Below, piece after piece: positions 1 to 9,066 of a stretch of 64,000 bases of DNA. The notes under the pieces are model-generated. The model did no database searches and was not told the DNA's origin. It saw nothing but the letters and a program-made list of their open reading frames with translations. A program made the translations under genes and the position numbers. This DNA comes from Chryseobacterium sp. G0162 (GTDB lineage: Bacteria; Bacteroidota; Bacteroidia; Flavobacteriales; Weeksellaceae), in the NCBI RefSeq assembly GCF_003815715.1, contig NZ_CP033922.1, positions 4,698,001 to 4,762,000 of the forward strand, read 5' to 3'. Every line of letters starts with the position of its first letter. Position 1 is the first letter of the stretch.

Positions 1-69
1 TTTCTGAAATCAAGTTCCATTGTATGTAGTTTGTTTAAAGGTAAAATTATTAAGGCAGAAATCCAAAAA

Positions 70-94
70 AACCTTCAATCACAAAACGAAGGTT
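70..94 (-). terminator. terminator of the serine hydrolase gene
   Basis: Seven-base stem AACCTTC (70-76) / GAAGGTT (88-94). Read on the minus strand it ends in a T run, so it serves the minus-strand gene that stops at 192. The remaining bases 1-191 show no gene. Confidence 0.7.
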
Positions 95-191
95 TTATAT
101 TTTAAAATTGTCCTGTCCTGAAATATTGATGCACAAAAAAGAATCGTTATGGAAGAACACTCAGAAAAGACGGATGAGTATAAAGTATGTG

Positions 192-1622
192 TTATTTCTT
201 TTTCATTACATCTTCTATTTTTCGAATCATGTTTACAGCATTGGTATTTTCAGGATTTATTGCTAATGATTTTTTATAATTCTCTAAAGCCAAAACGTAA
301 TTCTTAGCAGAAAAATAACCTTCACCCAAACTATCAAAAGCATTTGCCGACTGTGGATTTTCCTTAGCATTTAAAGCAAAAACCTTAACAGCCTCGTCAA
401 TTCTTGAATTTCTCAGTAAAATATAACCTATATCATTCAGGGTGTTCTCAAAATTCCACTTTGGATTTTTTACTTTTATGGAATAATAGATTTTCTCCGC
501 ATCAGGATTATTCTTTTTAGAAAATTCAGAAATAATGGTTTCATCTGCCAATGAATAATCATCTGTTAGATTTTTATCAATCATAGAAGCAATATGATTA
601 ATGATCCTATGCTGAATAGGGAATAAGTTATATCCGTTAGACATCATGATGATGGCCATATTATTCTCTGGGTAAATTTTATAGGCGCTTACATTTCCAC
701 CAGAAAAAGCGTAAGAAGTGATATTGTTTACCTTATTGATGTCCCAGCCATAAGCAAAAACATCTTTTTTATTACCAAAATCAAAGGGCTGCCACATCAT
801 TTCTTTTGTTTTTTGATTTAATAAATCATTTTTACTAAGATGAATACTCCATTTTAAAAATGCAGGAAGTGTTATCGCTATTCCGTTGGCCGAATGGGCT
901 CTTGTTCCGCTAATATCAGTAGATTTTTCATATTGCTTTTTTCCTGGATTGTAATTGTATTTTACCACACGGTTCGGAATCTTTTCGAGAGCATTTGAAG
1001 AGAAAATAACCTGGTTTTTAGAATCGGAAAACTGATTGTTCAGGATGAAATTTTCAAAAGACTGTCCCGTGATTTTTTCAATAATCATAGTAAGAAGAAG
1101 GTAATTTGTCTGATTATATCTGAATTGATTTCCTGTTTTAAAGTCCATTTTTTCTTTTGTCAGCCGTTCAAAAACTTTAGCACTAGAATCATCTGCCGAA
1201 ATATCATTAAAAGCAATAAGATTAGGAATTCCCGAAGAATGAGTCAATAGATTTTTTACCTTCACATCCTGCCATTCTTTAGGTAGATTTTCAAGATACT
1301 TTGAGAGGTTGTCTTCCAAAGATAACTGACCTTTTTCAATCAATTGAAAAATACCAACATTTGATATTAACTTTGAAGTAGAATATATTCTGAACATTGA
1401 ATTTGAATCAACTTTTTTATTATTTTCAAGAGTCTCCGTACCATAATACTGTTGAAAAATGATCTTGTCATCTTTTATAATACCAATAGCCAAACCGGGA
1501 ATCTGGTTGGTTTTAATCACTTCTTTTACATATTGATCTATTAATGCTGATGAAACAGCTTTCTGAGAGTAGGCTGTCACCGAAATACTTAAAGCGAATG
1601 TGGCCAAAATGAATTGTTTCAT
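192..1622 (-). CDS. serine hydrolase (beta-lactamase/CubicO family) with C-terminal TPR
   Basis: Secreted serine hydrolase of the class C beta-lactamase / penicillin-binding fold. The likely start is the ATG at 1622, which gives a clean signal peptide (MKQFILATFALSISVTAYSQ); an upstream start at 1658 would add 12 residues ahead of it. The nucleophile motif SxxK is seen as STSK in FRIYSTSKLI. FRYNQTNYLLL occupies the place of the YSN motif, so the second motif is Y-N-Q rather than Y-x-N. The last ~70 residues form a TPR unit (ANAFDSLGEGYF, LALENYKKSLAINPEN). Family members act as esterases, D-amino peptidases or PBP-like proteins, and the substrate cannot be told from sequence. It stands alone, with a terminator on each side. 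Confidence 0.9.
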   Translation of the reverse strand: MKQFILATFALSISVTAYSQKAVSSALIDQYVKEVIKTNQIPGLAIGIIKDDKIIFQQYYGTETLENNKKVDSNSMFRIYSTSKLISNVGIFQLIEKGQLSLEDNLSKYLENLPKEWQDVKVKNLLTHSSGIPNLIAFNDISADDSSAKVFERLTKEKMDFKTGNQFRYNQTNYLLLTMIIEKITGQSFENFILNNQFSDSKNQVIFSSNALEKIPNRVVKYNYNPGKKQYEKSTDISGTRAHSANGIAITLPAFLKWSIHLSKNDLLNQKTKEMMWQPFDFGNKKDVFAYGWDINKVNNITSYAFSGGNVSAYKIYPENNMAIIMMSNGYNLFPIQHRIINHIASMIDKNLTDDYSLADETIISEFSKKNNPDAEKIYYSIKVKNPKWNFENTLNDIGYILLRNSRIDEAVKVFALNAKENPQSANAFDSLGEGYFSAKNYVLALENYKKSLAINPENTNAVNMIRKIEDVMKKK

Positions 1623-1715
1623 AAGTAATTGTAATGGGTTCTGTTCTATATAAGACAATTCAACCTACAGTTGTATTACTCTTCAATTCAAAGATACTCA
1701 GATTGAGAAATAAAA

Positions 1716-1743
1716 AAACCTCAGATCAAAAATCGAAGGTTTT
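1716..1743 (-). terminator. terminator of the E2 acyltransferase gene
   Basis: Outer stem AAACCT (1716-1721) / AGGTTT (1738-1743) and inner stem GAT/ATC, followed by seven T on the minus strand. It lies just downstream of the minus-strand gene ending at 1799. Confidence 0.6.
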
Positions 1744-1798
1744 ATATCTGGTATATAATCAGCATCAAGTAAACTACCCATTGCTGATTACTTATTAC

Positions 1799-3106
1799 TT
1801 ATATTTCTGTGTTCAGATCCCAGTTTTCAAGGTAGTCGTGAACATGTTTCAGCATCATTCCTCCTAAAGATCCGTCTACCACTCTGTGGTCATAAGAGTG
1901 AGACATGAACATTAAGTTTCTGATCGCAATTACATCACCGTCAGCTGTTTCAAGAACTGCAGGTTTTTTCACGATAGCTCCAATCGCTAAAATAGCTACC
2001 TGAGGCTGAGGGATGATTGGTGTTCCCATAAGGTTACCGAAGCTTCCTACATTAGAGATTGTATAGGTAGCCCCTTGAGTATCTTCCGGTCTTAATTTCT
2101 TGTTTCTTGCTCTGTAAGCTAAGTCATTGATCGCTTTAGCAAGACCTGAAAGTGATAACTGATCTGCATTTTTGATTACAGGAACAATAAGGTTTCCGTC
2201 TGGTAGAGCGGTTGCCATACCGATGTTGATATTTTTCTTTTTGATGATATTCTCACCACTTACAGAAACATTAATCATTGGGAAATCCTGAATTGCTTTT
2301 ACTACAGCTTTTACGAAAATAGGCATGAATGTTAGTTTTTCACCTTCACGCTTTTCGAAGATCGCTTTGTTTTTGTTTCTCCATTTTACAACGTTGGTAA
2401 CGTCTGTTTCAATGAAAGAAGTCACGTGTGGAGCAATTTGTTTTGCTTTCACCATGTTTTCAGCGATGATCTTTCTCATTCTGTCCATAGGAATGATCTC
2501 ATCACCTGCAGCGGCAGTAATTGTTGCTGCGGGTGCAGAAACTGCTGGTTTTGGAGCCGTTGCTGTCTGTACAGGAGCAGCCTGTTGAGCAGGTTGGCTT
2601 CCTTTGTTAGCAACATATGCTAATATATCTTCCTTGGTAATTCTTCCTTCTAAACCGCTTCCCTTGATAGATTTCAGTTCAGTTTCAGAAATATTTTCCT
2701 GTTGTGCAATTGATTTTACAAGTGGAGATAAATAAAGATCTCCTGAGAATTCTACATTGGATGCAGCTGTTGTTTGTAAAGGCTGCTCAATGGTTTGTAA
2801 TGTTTCAGTATCCGGAGTAGCTGCCGGTGTTTCAGTGGTTACTTCCTCAGAAGCAGAACCATCTCCTTCAATTTCTAAAATAGCAATGGCCTCACCTACT
2901 TTTGCAACTTCATCTTTTTGCTTTAAAATTTTTACGATTTTCCCCGAAACTGGTGTCGGAACGTCTGAATCTACTTTATCTGTTGCAATTTCTACTACAG
3001 AGTCATCCTCTTTTACGTTATCACCTTCATTGAATAACCAAGTGATAATTGTCGCTTCCATAACCCCTTCTCCCATGGAAGGAAGCAATAATTTGTATTC
3101 TGCCAT
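1799..3106 (-). CDS. dihydrolipoamide acyltransferase (E2) of a 2-oxo acid dehydrogenase complex
   Basis: Core E2 subunit that passes acyl groups from E1 to CoA. It has an N-terminal lipoyl domain (residues 1-80, lipoyl lysine K44 in EIATDKVDSD), a Thr/Pro/Ala-rich linker, a peripheral subunit-binding domain (around 125-165, LYLSPLVKSIA...GRITKEDI), a second Ala/Pro linker and a C-terminal catalytic domain ending in the active-site motif SYDHRVVDG. At 435 aa with one lipoyl domain, it fits branched-chain or pyruvate E2 proteins; sequence alone does not separate the two. No E1 or E3 gene lies beside it, so it seems to be transcribed alone. The ATG at 3106 is well placed for a start. Confidence 0.93.
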   Translation of the reverse strand: MAEYKLLLPSMGEGVMEATIITWLFNEGDNVKEDDSVVEIATDKVDSDVPTPVSGKIVKILKQKDEVAKVGEAIAILEIEGDGSASEEVTTETPAATPDTETLQTIEQPLQTTAASNVEFSGDLYLSPLVKSIAQQENISETELKSIKGSGLEGRITKEDILAYVANKGSQPAQQAAPVQTATAPKPAVSAPAATITAAAGDEIIPMDRMRKIIAENMVKAKQIAPHVTSFIETDVTNVVKWRNKNKAIFEKREGEKLTFMPIFVKAVVKAIQDFPMINVSVSGENIIKKKNINIGMATALPDGNLIVPVIKNADQLSLSGLAKAINDLAYRARNKKLRPEDTQGATYTISNVGSFGNLMGTPIIPQPQVAILAIGAIVKKPAVLETADGDVIAIRNLMFMSHSYDHRVVDGSLGGMMLKHVHDYLENWDLNTEI

Positions 3107-3169
3107 TTTTGATTTTTAGATTTTGACAAATATATAAAAAAAATCGGTTTTTTTATGAAATATATAATT

Positions 3170-3997
3170 TTACATGAACTCAATGTAGATATTTTCACCT
3201 ACATTCAACCCAAACAGGCTTTTAGCACCGTTTTTCTTACTTCCTTTATAGATCGTAAGCTCCAATAACTGACTGTCATTGAAGATTGCAGCAGACTGCC
3301 CATGAAATTCAGTCTCCCTTTCCCAGTCTGAAACTACTTCTGTGTGGCTGGAAAAGATCCTTGAAAGGCTTAGGTTTCTGAATTTTATAGTAAAACCATT
3401 GTACCCTTTGCTGATATTTTCAAAGAAATCTTGATTGATATTTGAGATTATATTTCCGAAATTGTCAATATAGGTAACTTCACCAATAATCATTCCTTCA
3501 GATTCATTATAAACAGCCCTTGGGAACATCAGTTGCTTTACGGAATCTATTTTTCTTCCAATTACTTCAGGAAGACCACCATTGGCAAGATGTACGGCTG
3601 CCGGAACAAAAATATCCGTAGAGGTGAAATTAATAATATCATCAAAACGGTTATTCAGTGTGATTTCATAGATGGCTTCCGGTTTAATATCAAAGAAGAT
3701 AAGACTTAAAAGGCCGTTGTCTGCAGCCAGAAAGTAAGAACCATCAGCTTTATAAAGGATATTTCTTCTTGATTTATGGTAAAAACTGTCTACACAAAGG
3801 ATATGAATACTTCCTTTGGGAAAATATTTATAAGCATTTCTTACAATATAAGACGTTTGTATGAGATTGAATGCCTGGATGTCGTGGGTTATATCAATAA
3901 TATTAACCTCAGGATTTAGAGACAGAATTTTGCCTTTCACAGCGGCAACTCTGTAATCTAAATTTCCGAAATCCGAAGTAAGGGTAATAATTGACAT
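3170..3997 (-). CDS. SAM hydrolase / SAM hydroxide adenosyltransferase (DUF62 family)
   Basis: About 275 aa beginning ITLTSDFGNLDYRVAAVKG, the N-terminal signature of the chlorinase/fluorinase/DUF62 family. Most members in ordinary bacteria split S-adenosylmethionine with water to adenosine and methionine. The conserved early Asp (TSDFG), the ITHDI segment and the C-terminal beta-barrel part (YIDNFGNIISNI) are all present. The ATG at 3997 is preferred; a TTG at 4003 would add two residues. It lies 63 bases upstream of the E2 gene on the same strand and could be co-transcribed with it. The next gene, phoH, is divergent. Halogenase activity is unlikely but not excluded by sight. Confidence 0.88.
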   Translation of the reverse strand: MSIITLTSDFGNLDYRVAAVKGKILSLNPEVNIIDITHDIQAFNLIQTSYIVRNAYKYFPKGSIHILCVDSFYHKSRRNILYKADGSYFLAADNGLLSLIFFDIKPEAIYEITLNNRFDDIINFTSTDIFVPAAVHLANGGLPEVIGRKIDSVKQLMFPRAVYNESEGMIIGEVTYIDNFGNIISNINQDFFENISKGYNGFTIKFRNLSLSRIFSSHTEVVSDWERETEFHGQSAAIFNDSQLLELTIYKGSKKNGAKSLFGLNVGENIYIEFM

Positions 3998-4130
3998 GAG
4001 CAATTTATAGAATAGTGTAGTCTTGCAAAGTTATTTAAAATAAAAAGAAAGCCCGAAAGATTGTTGAAAAGAATTTGATATAAATTTGAAAAAAAGCTTT
4101 AATTTTAAAATCTAAAAATAAAAATACTGC

Positions 4131-5090
4131 ATGTTTGAATTGACATATGATTTGGAAGATATCGATGCGAAAATCTTCTATGGAGTTAATAACCAATATT
4201 TCAACTTAATAAAATCAAGCTTTCCGACGATTAAGATTACTGGAAGAGACCATTATATTTTTGCGATGGGAAATCAGGAAGCTTTAGATATACTGAAGCA
4301 AAAACTGGATGATATTGTAAAATTTATCTCGAAAAACAACTCAATAGGGCTGAAAGACGTTGAAAATATCCTAAATATTAAAGACGAAAATGAAAAACAA
4401 TTAGTCTTTGACCAGGATATCATCGTAAAAGGTGTCAACGGAAAAGTAATCAAAGCAAAGACGACCAATCTAAAAAAACTGGTAAAAGAAACAGAGAAAA
4501 AAGATATGGTTTTTGCGATTGGACCTGCGGGAACCGGAAAAACATATACCAGTGTAGCCTTAGCAGCAAGAGCTCTAAGAGATAAGGAAGTTAAGAGAAT
4601 TATCCTGACAAGACCCGCTGTAGAAGCAGGGGAGAGTCTTGGGTTTTTACCGGGAGATCTTAAAGAAAAGCTGGATCCGTATTTACAACCTTTATACGAT
4701 GCGCTTCGCGATATGATTCCGCATGAAAAACTGGAAGGTTTTATGGAAAAGAAAGTAATTGAGGTAGCTCCACTAGCTTTCATGAGAGGACGTACCCTTG
4801 ATGATGCCTTTGTAATTCTTGATGAAGCTCAGAATACAACGCATGCCCAGATGAAAATGTTTCTGACAAGGATGGGGATGAACGCAAAGTTTATCATTAC
4901 AGGGGATCCAAGCCAGATCGACCTTCCGAAGAACCAGCAGTCCGGGTTGAAAGAAGCCATGAGGATTTTGAATGGAGTGAAAGAGATTGGTTTTGTACAT
5001 CTTACAGAAGAAGATGTGGTAAGACATCCTGTCGTAAGAAAGATTATTCTGGCTTATAATGATGAAGATAAAAGACTGAGAAATGATTAA
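4131..5090 (+). CDS. phoH: PhoH family ATPase
   Basis: Cytoplasmic P-loop ATPase of 319 aa, the usual PhoH length. An N-terminal ~110-residue KH-like part (FPTIKITGRDHYIFAMGN) precedes the ATPase domain with Walker A GPAGTGKT, Walker B FVILDEAQN, and the family signature ITGDPSQIDLP. PhoH proteins are RNA-linked ATPases often found with RNA maturation genes, and their exact role is poorly known. The gene is single and is followed by an outer-membrane protein gene with its own promoter. Confidence 0.95.
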   Translation: MFELTYDLEDIDAKIFYGVNNQYFNLIKSSFPTIKITGRDHYIFAMGNQEALDILKQKLDDIVKFISKNNSIGLKDVENILNIKDENEKQLVFDQDIIVKGVNGKVIKAKTTNLKKLVKETEKKDMVFAIGPAGTGKTYTSVALAARALRDKEVKRIILTRPAVEAGESLGFLPGDLKEKLDPYLQPLYDALRDMIPHEKLEGFMEKKVIEVAPLAFMRGRTLDDAFVILDEAQNTTHAQMKMFLTRMGMNAKFIITGDPSQIDLPKNQQSGLKEAMRILNGVKEIGFVHLTEEDVVRHPVVRKIILAYNDEDKRLRND

Positions 5091-5148
5091 TTCTTTATAA
5101 GTAAAAGTTCTGTTAACCTTTTATTAACCTTCAAAAGTTGTCTTAAAA

Positions 5149-5179
5149 TTTGTTAATTTGAAAAAAATAATTAGTTTTG
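5149..5179 (+). promoter_or_regulatory. Bacteroidota sigma-A promoter of the first OMP gene
   Basis: TTTG at 5149-5152, 19-base spacer, TAGTTTTG at 5172-5179. This matches the TTTG / TAnnTTTG consensus of the phylum and sits 27 bases before the ATG at 5207. Confidence 0.7.
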
Positions 5180-5206
5180 CAAACCTTAATTAAAAACTAA
5201 TTAACA

Positions 5207-5872
5207 ATGAAAAAACTTTTACTTATTGCAGCGGTAGCTGTATTGGGAATTAACGCAAGCGCACAGTCTTTAAAATTCGGTCCTAAAGCAGGGTATTCAT
5301 ACTCTACATTAAAGTACAAAGCGGATGGGCATTCTGAAACTTCAGATCCTGTACATACATTTTATGTAGGTGGAATTGTTGAGTATAAATTCAATGACAA
5401 CTTTGGAATTCAGGGAGAACTTTTATATTCTCCACTAGGAGGTAAAGTAAAGGTAGCTGAGGCTGATCCAGACGATCCAGCTACATTTTTTAACTTTAAA
5501 TCAAAGCAGACGTTACATACTTTATTGATTCCTGTATCTGCGAAATATTTTATTACTGAAGGATTATCTGTTTCTGCTGGAGCAAGTTTCGGAGTGATTC
5601 TTTCTGCCAAAGCAAAATATACAGCTGATTTTGGAATAAGTGTTCCAGGATTTGAATTTAATGCAGATAGAGAAGAGGATATTAAAGACCAGACAAGTAC
5701 TTTAAATATCGCTCCATTTGTAGGTGCTGAGTATGCTTTGGAAAATGGTTTATTCTTTGATGCAAGATATAACCTTGGAGTTTCTAACTTGGCTAAACAC
5801 CCTGAAGGTGGTGAAAAAGCAACGAACAGCTTTATTCAGGTTGGTGTTGGTTTCAAATTCGGAGGAAACTAA
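5207..5872 (+). CDS. outer membrane beta-barrel protein (PorT-like), copy A
   Basis: 221 aa with a Sec signal peptide (MKKLLLIAAVAVLGINASAQ), then a barrel-type pattern of alternating residues: FGPKAGYSYSTL, FYVGGIVEYKFNDNFGIQGEL, and a C-terminal strand ending VGVGFKF. This is the outer membrane beta-barrel domain family common in Bacteroidota. The gene at 7712-8365 is a clear paralogue with the same FYVGG(I/L)VE(Y/H)KFN motif and the same DARYxxGxxNxxKxP segment. Own promoter and terminator. Function beyond an outer-membrane location is unknown. Confidence 0.9.
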   Translation: MKKLLLIAAVAVLGINASAQSLKFGPKAGYSYSTLKYKADGHSETSDPVHTFYVGGIVEYKFNDNFGIQGELLYSPLGGKVKVAEADPDDPATFFNFKSKQTLHTLLIPVSAKYFITEGLSVSAGASFGVILSAKAKYTADFGISVPGFEFNADREEDIKDQTSTLNIAPFVGAEYALENGLFFDARYNLGVSNLAKHPEGGEKATNSFIQVGVGFKFGGN

Positions 5873-5904
5873 TTCTTAAGATTTAAAACATACAACTTAT
5901 AGAT

Positions 5905-5931
5905 AAGCAGGACAAAATATTTGTCCTGCTT
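5905..5931 (+). terminator. rho-independent terminator
   Basis: Perfect 12-base stem AAGCAGGACAAA (5905-5916) / TTTGTCCTGCTT (5920-5931) followed by a T run, 32 bases after the stop of the OMP gene. Confidence 0.9.
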
Positions 5932-5988
5932 TTTTGTTTTTAATAGGTGTCATTTATAGAAATATATCCCTGTGATGAAAATAATTAG

Positions 5989-5996
5989 TATTTTTG
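5989..5996 (+). promoter_or_regulatory. -7 box of the second OMP gene
   Basis: TATTTTTG matches TAnnTTTG and lies 24 bases before the ATG at 6021. No clear -33 TTTG is present. Confidence 0.5.
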
Positions 5997-6020
5997 GGGC
6001 GTAAAATTTAAACTTAAAAA

Positions 6021-6518
6021 ATGAAAAAGCTATTATTAGTAGGTGCTCTTGCACTTTTAGGAGGGGCTGCTCAGGCGCAGGAAGGTTTAAAATTAGGCGG
6101 ACATATTGGTGTGCCTGTATCTGATGCGAGCAATGTATCTTCATTTACATTAGGAGTAGATGGAGCTTATATGTGGAATATTGCTAAAGGTTTTGACCTT
6201 GGGGTAACAACAGGATATTCTCATTTCTTCGGTAAAGATCACTTTGATGATTTCGGATTTATTCCTGTAGCCGTTTCCGGTAAATATAAATTTAAAGGAG
6301 CTCCTATCTTTGTAGGGTTAGACCTGGGATATGGTATTTCTACTAAAGATGGTATAGATGGCGGTTTCTATGCACAGCCTAAATTTGGATACCAGATGTC
6401 TAAAGGAGAATTATACATAGGATACCAGTCTGTAAGCAACAGACGTGATTACGGTTGGTACAGAGACAGCTGGAACATAGGTGCTGTTAACTTAGGATAC
6501 AACTTCTTTATTAAATAA
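6021..6518 (+). CDS. small outer membrane beta-barrel protein, type B
   Basis: 165 aa with a signal peptide (MKKLLLVGALALLGGAAQAQ). The mature protein is short, Gly/Tyr/Phe-rich and built of likely amphipathic strands (LGVDGAYMWNIAKGFDLGV, GAPIFVGLDLGYGIS, GAVNLGYNFFIK). The last residue group, aromatic then K, is typical of barrel C-termini. It differs from its neighbours A and C in the mature part but shares almost the same signal peptide. Transported or bound ligand unknown. Confidence 0.87.
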   Translation: MKKLLLVGALALLGGAAQAQEGLKLGGHIGVPVSDASNVSSFTLGVDGAYMWNIAKGFDLGVTTGYSHFFGKDHFDDFGFIPVAVSGKYKFKGAPIFVGLDLGYGISTKDGIDGGFYAQPKFGYQMSKGELYIGYQSVSNRRDYGWYRDSWNIGAVNLGYNFFIK

Positions 6519-6542
6519 GAATATATTCAAATAAACATACGA

Positions 6543-6569
6543 AACTCTGGTCAAAGGCCGGAGTTTTTT
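6543..6569 (+). terminator. rho-independent terminator
   Basis: Stem AACTCTGG (6543-6550) / CCGGAGTT (6558-6565) with one T-G pair, followed by TTTTT. Confidence 0.85.
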
Positions 6570-6970
6570 ATTGGCCAACATTTTAGATGTTATAGGATTT
6601 TGGGTATATAACTCTCTTGTACTGCTTTGAGAGGTTAAAATTAGTCTCGAATTATAAACATTTGTTTAAATTTTAACAGTTAATTCATTAAAAATTAACA
6701 TTTTAACAAGAGTGTTTTGGCTCTCTTTTCCCAAATTATGCTGATTTTACGAAAATCTATAAATTTCAAAACCTAAACATATTAAGCTCTGGTTAAGGAA
6801 TCGTTATTTTTTTATTCATAATATTGTGAAAAACTCAAAAGACTCTCTTGGATATGATTTATTTTTGTAAAAGCTTAAATTTTAACAATGATATTAATCA
6901 CATTAACAAATTTTAATATTAGTGGATACGACTGTAAATTTGCCTCCAGAAAGTATTAAAAATTTTTAAA
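6570..6970 (+). promoter_or_regulatory. 401-base gene-free upstream region of the third OMP gene
   Basis: No ORF. Two -7 boxes match TAnnTTTG: TATTTTTG at 6860-6867 and TAAATTTG at 6935-6942, the second 28 bases before the ATG at 6971. The string CTCTCTT recurs near 6612, 6721 and 6843, about 110-120 bases apart, and could be a regulator site or chance. The region is much longer than the 14-150 bases between the other OMP genes. Confidence 0.5.
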
Positions 6971-7627
6971 ATGAAAAAAGTATTATTAGCGGGTGCTGTT
7001 GCACTTTTTGGTTTATCAAATGCTCAGATTGCTAAAGGAACTACATATTTATCAGGACAAGTTAGCTATTCTCAAACTGAAGATAACAACGATAACAGTA
7101 AAGTAGAAAGTATTAAAGTTCTTCCAACTGTAGGTTATTTCGTAAACACTAACTTAGCAGTAGGTTTAGGTTTAGGATACAAAAACGGTAAAAATACAGA
7201 AACTACTACTAGCCCAAGTGGAGCAACTGTAACTGAAATTGAAAGATCTAAGCCAGCATTTGTTGTAGCTCCTTTCGTAAGAAAGTACTGGACTTTAGCT
7301 GATAAATTATACATCTTCGGTCAATTAGAGGTTCCTATGGAATTTGGTCAAAATAAAGTAGAAGGTACTGCTACAACTACAACAGGAGGGACTACAACTG
7401 TTACTTCTGCTTCTACTAAAAATAACTACACTTCAATCGGTGTTAACGTTAAGCCAGGTTTAGATTACTTCTTAAACAAAAACTGGACTATTGAAGCTAC
7501 TATCGGTGAATTTGGATACAACACTTCAAAAGAAAATGTTGACGGAGCTAAGAGAGTTAACGATTATAACTTCGGTTTAAACTTAAAAGCTGTAACTTTC
7601 GGAGTTAAGTATGTATTTGCAAAATAA
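6971..7627 (+). CDS. outer membrane beta-barrel protein, type C, copy 1
   Basis: 218 aa, signal peptide MKKVLLAGAVALFGLSNAQ, then strand-like repeats (GYFVNTNLAVGLGLGYKNG, PAFVVAPFVRKYWTL, YTSIGVNVKPGLDYFLNKNW, AVTFGVKYVFAK). It resembles the gene at 8380-9039, which has the near-identical signal peptide and the matching VGYFV...LAVG(L/I)xLGY segment. Codon use is strikingly uniform and AT-ending (ACT, GTT, GCT), unlike its neighbours, which suggests high expression. Function unknown. Confidence 0.9.
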   Translation: MKKVLLAGAVALFGLSNAQIAKGTTYLSGQVSYSQTEDNNDNSKVESIKVLPTVGYFVNTNLAVGLGLGYKNGKNTETTTSPSGATVTEIERSKPAFVVAPFVRKYWTLADKLYIFGQLEVPMEFGQNKVEGTATTTTGGTTTVTSASTKNNYTSIGVNVKPGLDYFLNKNWTIEATIGEFGYNTSKENVDGAKRVNDYNFGLNLKAVTFGVKYVFAK

Positions 7628-7649
7628 TAAACAAAGCATATAGCAATAG

Positions 7650-7675
7650 AGCCCTAGGATTATTATCTTAGGGCT
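7650..7675 (+). terminator. rho-independent terminator
   Basis: Stem AGCCCTA (7650-7656) / TAGGGCT (7669-7675) followed by seven T. Confidence 0.85.
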
Positions 7676-7711
7676 TTTTTTACCTTATACTATTTAAAAT
7701 ATATAATAATC

Positions 7712-8365
7712 ATGAAAAAAATCTTATTAGCATCTGCAATTGCTTTATTTGCAGGGCTTCATGCACAAACAAAATTTGGAGTAAAAGCAGGTTATGCTTT
7801 ATCAACTTTGAATTCCAATGATGATAATTTTGAAATTGAAGGAATCAAAGCGAGTATGGAGTCAAAATCCGGCTTCTATGTGGGAGGATTGGTAGAACAT
7901 AAATTCAATAATAAGTTTGCATTACAGGGAGAAGTTGAATATGCAAATCTGGGAGGTAAAGCAGTGGTTAAAGCGTATGGTGTTACGGTAACGGAAAAGC
8001 TTAACTTTAACAGAATTGTAATTCCTGTGTCCGCAAGATATTATGCTACGCCGGAACTAGGGCTTTATGCGGGGCCATATGTGAGCTTCAGAACCAATAC
8101 AAAAGTTAAAATGGAGGTTAGTGGAGCACCTTCTAATCAGGCTGCTTTAAATGAAGGAGAGAAATATCTTGAAAAAACCTTTGATGACGGCCTTAAGTCT
8201 ACAGAGTTTGGTTTATTCTTAGGAGCAGATTATACCCTTTATAAAGGGTTGTTTGTAGATGCCCGTTATAGTTTTGGTCTGACTAATATGATCAAGAATC
8301 CTGTAGATGGTGAAAAACTAAAAATGAACTTTTTCCAACTTGGAGTAGGTTATAAATTTAAATAA
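7712..8365 (+). CDS. outer membrane beta-barrel protein (PorT-like), copy A'
   Basis: 217 aa, signal peptide MKKILLASAIALFAGLHAQ. Paralogue of the gene at 5207-5872: KFGVKAGYALSTL, FYVGGLVEHKFNNKFALQG, GLFVDARYSFGLTN and the C-terminal VGYKFK match it position for position. It is followed after only 14 bases by the type C copy at 8380, so these two are probably one transcript. Confidence 0.9.
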   Translation: MKKILLASAIALFAGLHAQTKFGVKAGYALSTLNSNDDNFEIEGIKASMESKSGFYVGGLVEHKFNNKFALQGEVEYANLGGKAVVKAYGVTVTEKLNFNRIVIPVSARYYATPELGLYAGPYVSFRTNTKVKMEVSGAPSNQAALNEGEKYLEKTFDDGLKSTEFGLFLGADYTLYKGLFVDARYSFGLTNMIKNPVDGEKLKMNFFQLGVGYKFK

Positions 8366-8379
8366 TTCAATTAATAATC

Positions 8380-9039
8380 ATGAAAAAACTATTATTAGCA
8401 GGTGCAGTAGCACTTTTCGGGCTTTCTAATGCCCAAATGACTAAAGGGGACTGGGTAATCAGTGGAAACACAGGAATGGGTTTTAATAACACTACAACTA
8501 CAGTAAAAGTAGGAGGGAAGTCTACTGACGGTCCAAAAGTAAATACATTTTCAATTACGCCTTCCGTAGGATATTTCGTTATAGATAAATTAGCAGTTGG
8601 TATCGACTTAGGATATGTAAACACTACGACTAAATACCAAGGCCTTAAATCTGTAAATTCTACGTTTTCTGTAATGCCTACAGCTACTTATTATTTTACT
8701 AATTCCACTAAGTTTGTACCATTCTTAGGAGCAGGGATTGGATATGCGTCCAATAAAACAAAGTATTCTTTTTATAAAGACATCAATAATGAAGGGCTTG
8801 ATCCTTTATTAATGCGAGATACAGAGGTTACTACAGATGGTTTGGCATGGAAAGTAAAAGGAGGGGTAACTTATATGGCTACTTCGTCTTTAGGAGTCAA
8901 TTTAGGTATTTCTTATGACCAGTTTTCCAATAAGGAAACTATTATGAATACCGATGTTAAAACGAATATTAAAACTTTCGGGGTTAACGTTGGTTTCTCT
9001 TATTTTATCAAAGGGAAAGCTCAGAAGTCTGATAAATAA
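8380..9039 (+). CDS. outer membrane beta-barrel protein, type C, copy 2
   Basis: 219 aa, signal peptide MKKLLLAGAVALFGLSNAQ. Barrel-like strands follow (TPSVGYFVIDKLAVGIDLGY, MPTATYYFTNSTKFVPFLGAG, FGVNVGFSYFIKG). Paralogue of the gene at 6971-7627. The tail after the last strand (KAQKSDK) is polar and longer than in its relatives. Second gene of a pair with the one ending at 8365. Confidence 0.9.
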   Translation: MKKLLLAGAVALFGLSNAQMTKGDWVISGNTGMGFNNTTTTVKVGGKSTDGPKVNTFSITPSVGYFVIDKLAVGIDLGYVNTTTKYQGLKSVNSTFSVMPTATYYFTNSTKFVPFLGAGIGYASNKTKYSFYKDINNEGLDPLLMRDTEVTTDGLAWKVKGGVTYMATSSLGVNLGISYDQFSNKETIMNTDVKTNIKTFGVNVGFSYFIKGKAQKSDK

Positions 9040-9066
9040 TCAATTTGTTTAAAGATAAAAGATCAA

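Noticed and set aside
2757..3119. Plus-strand ORF opposite the E2 lipoyl domain
   Set aside because: Antisense shadow of the Ala/Pro/Thr linker and lipoyl domain; no start context or homology pattern.
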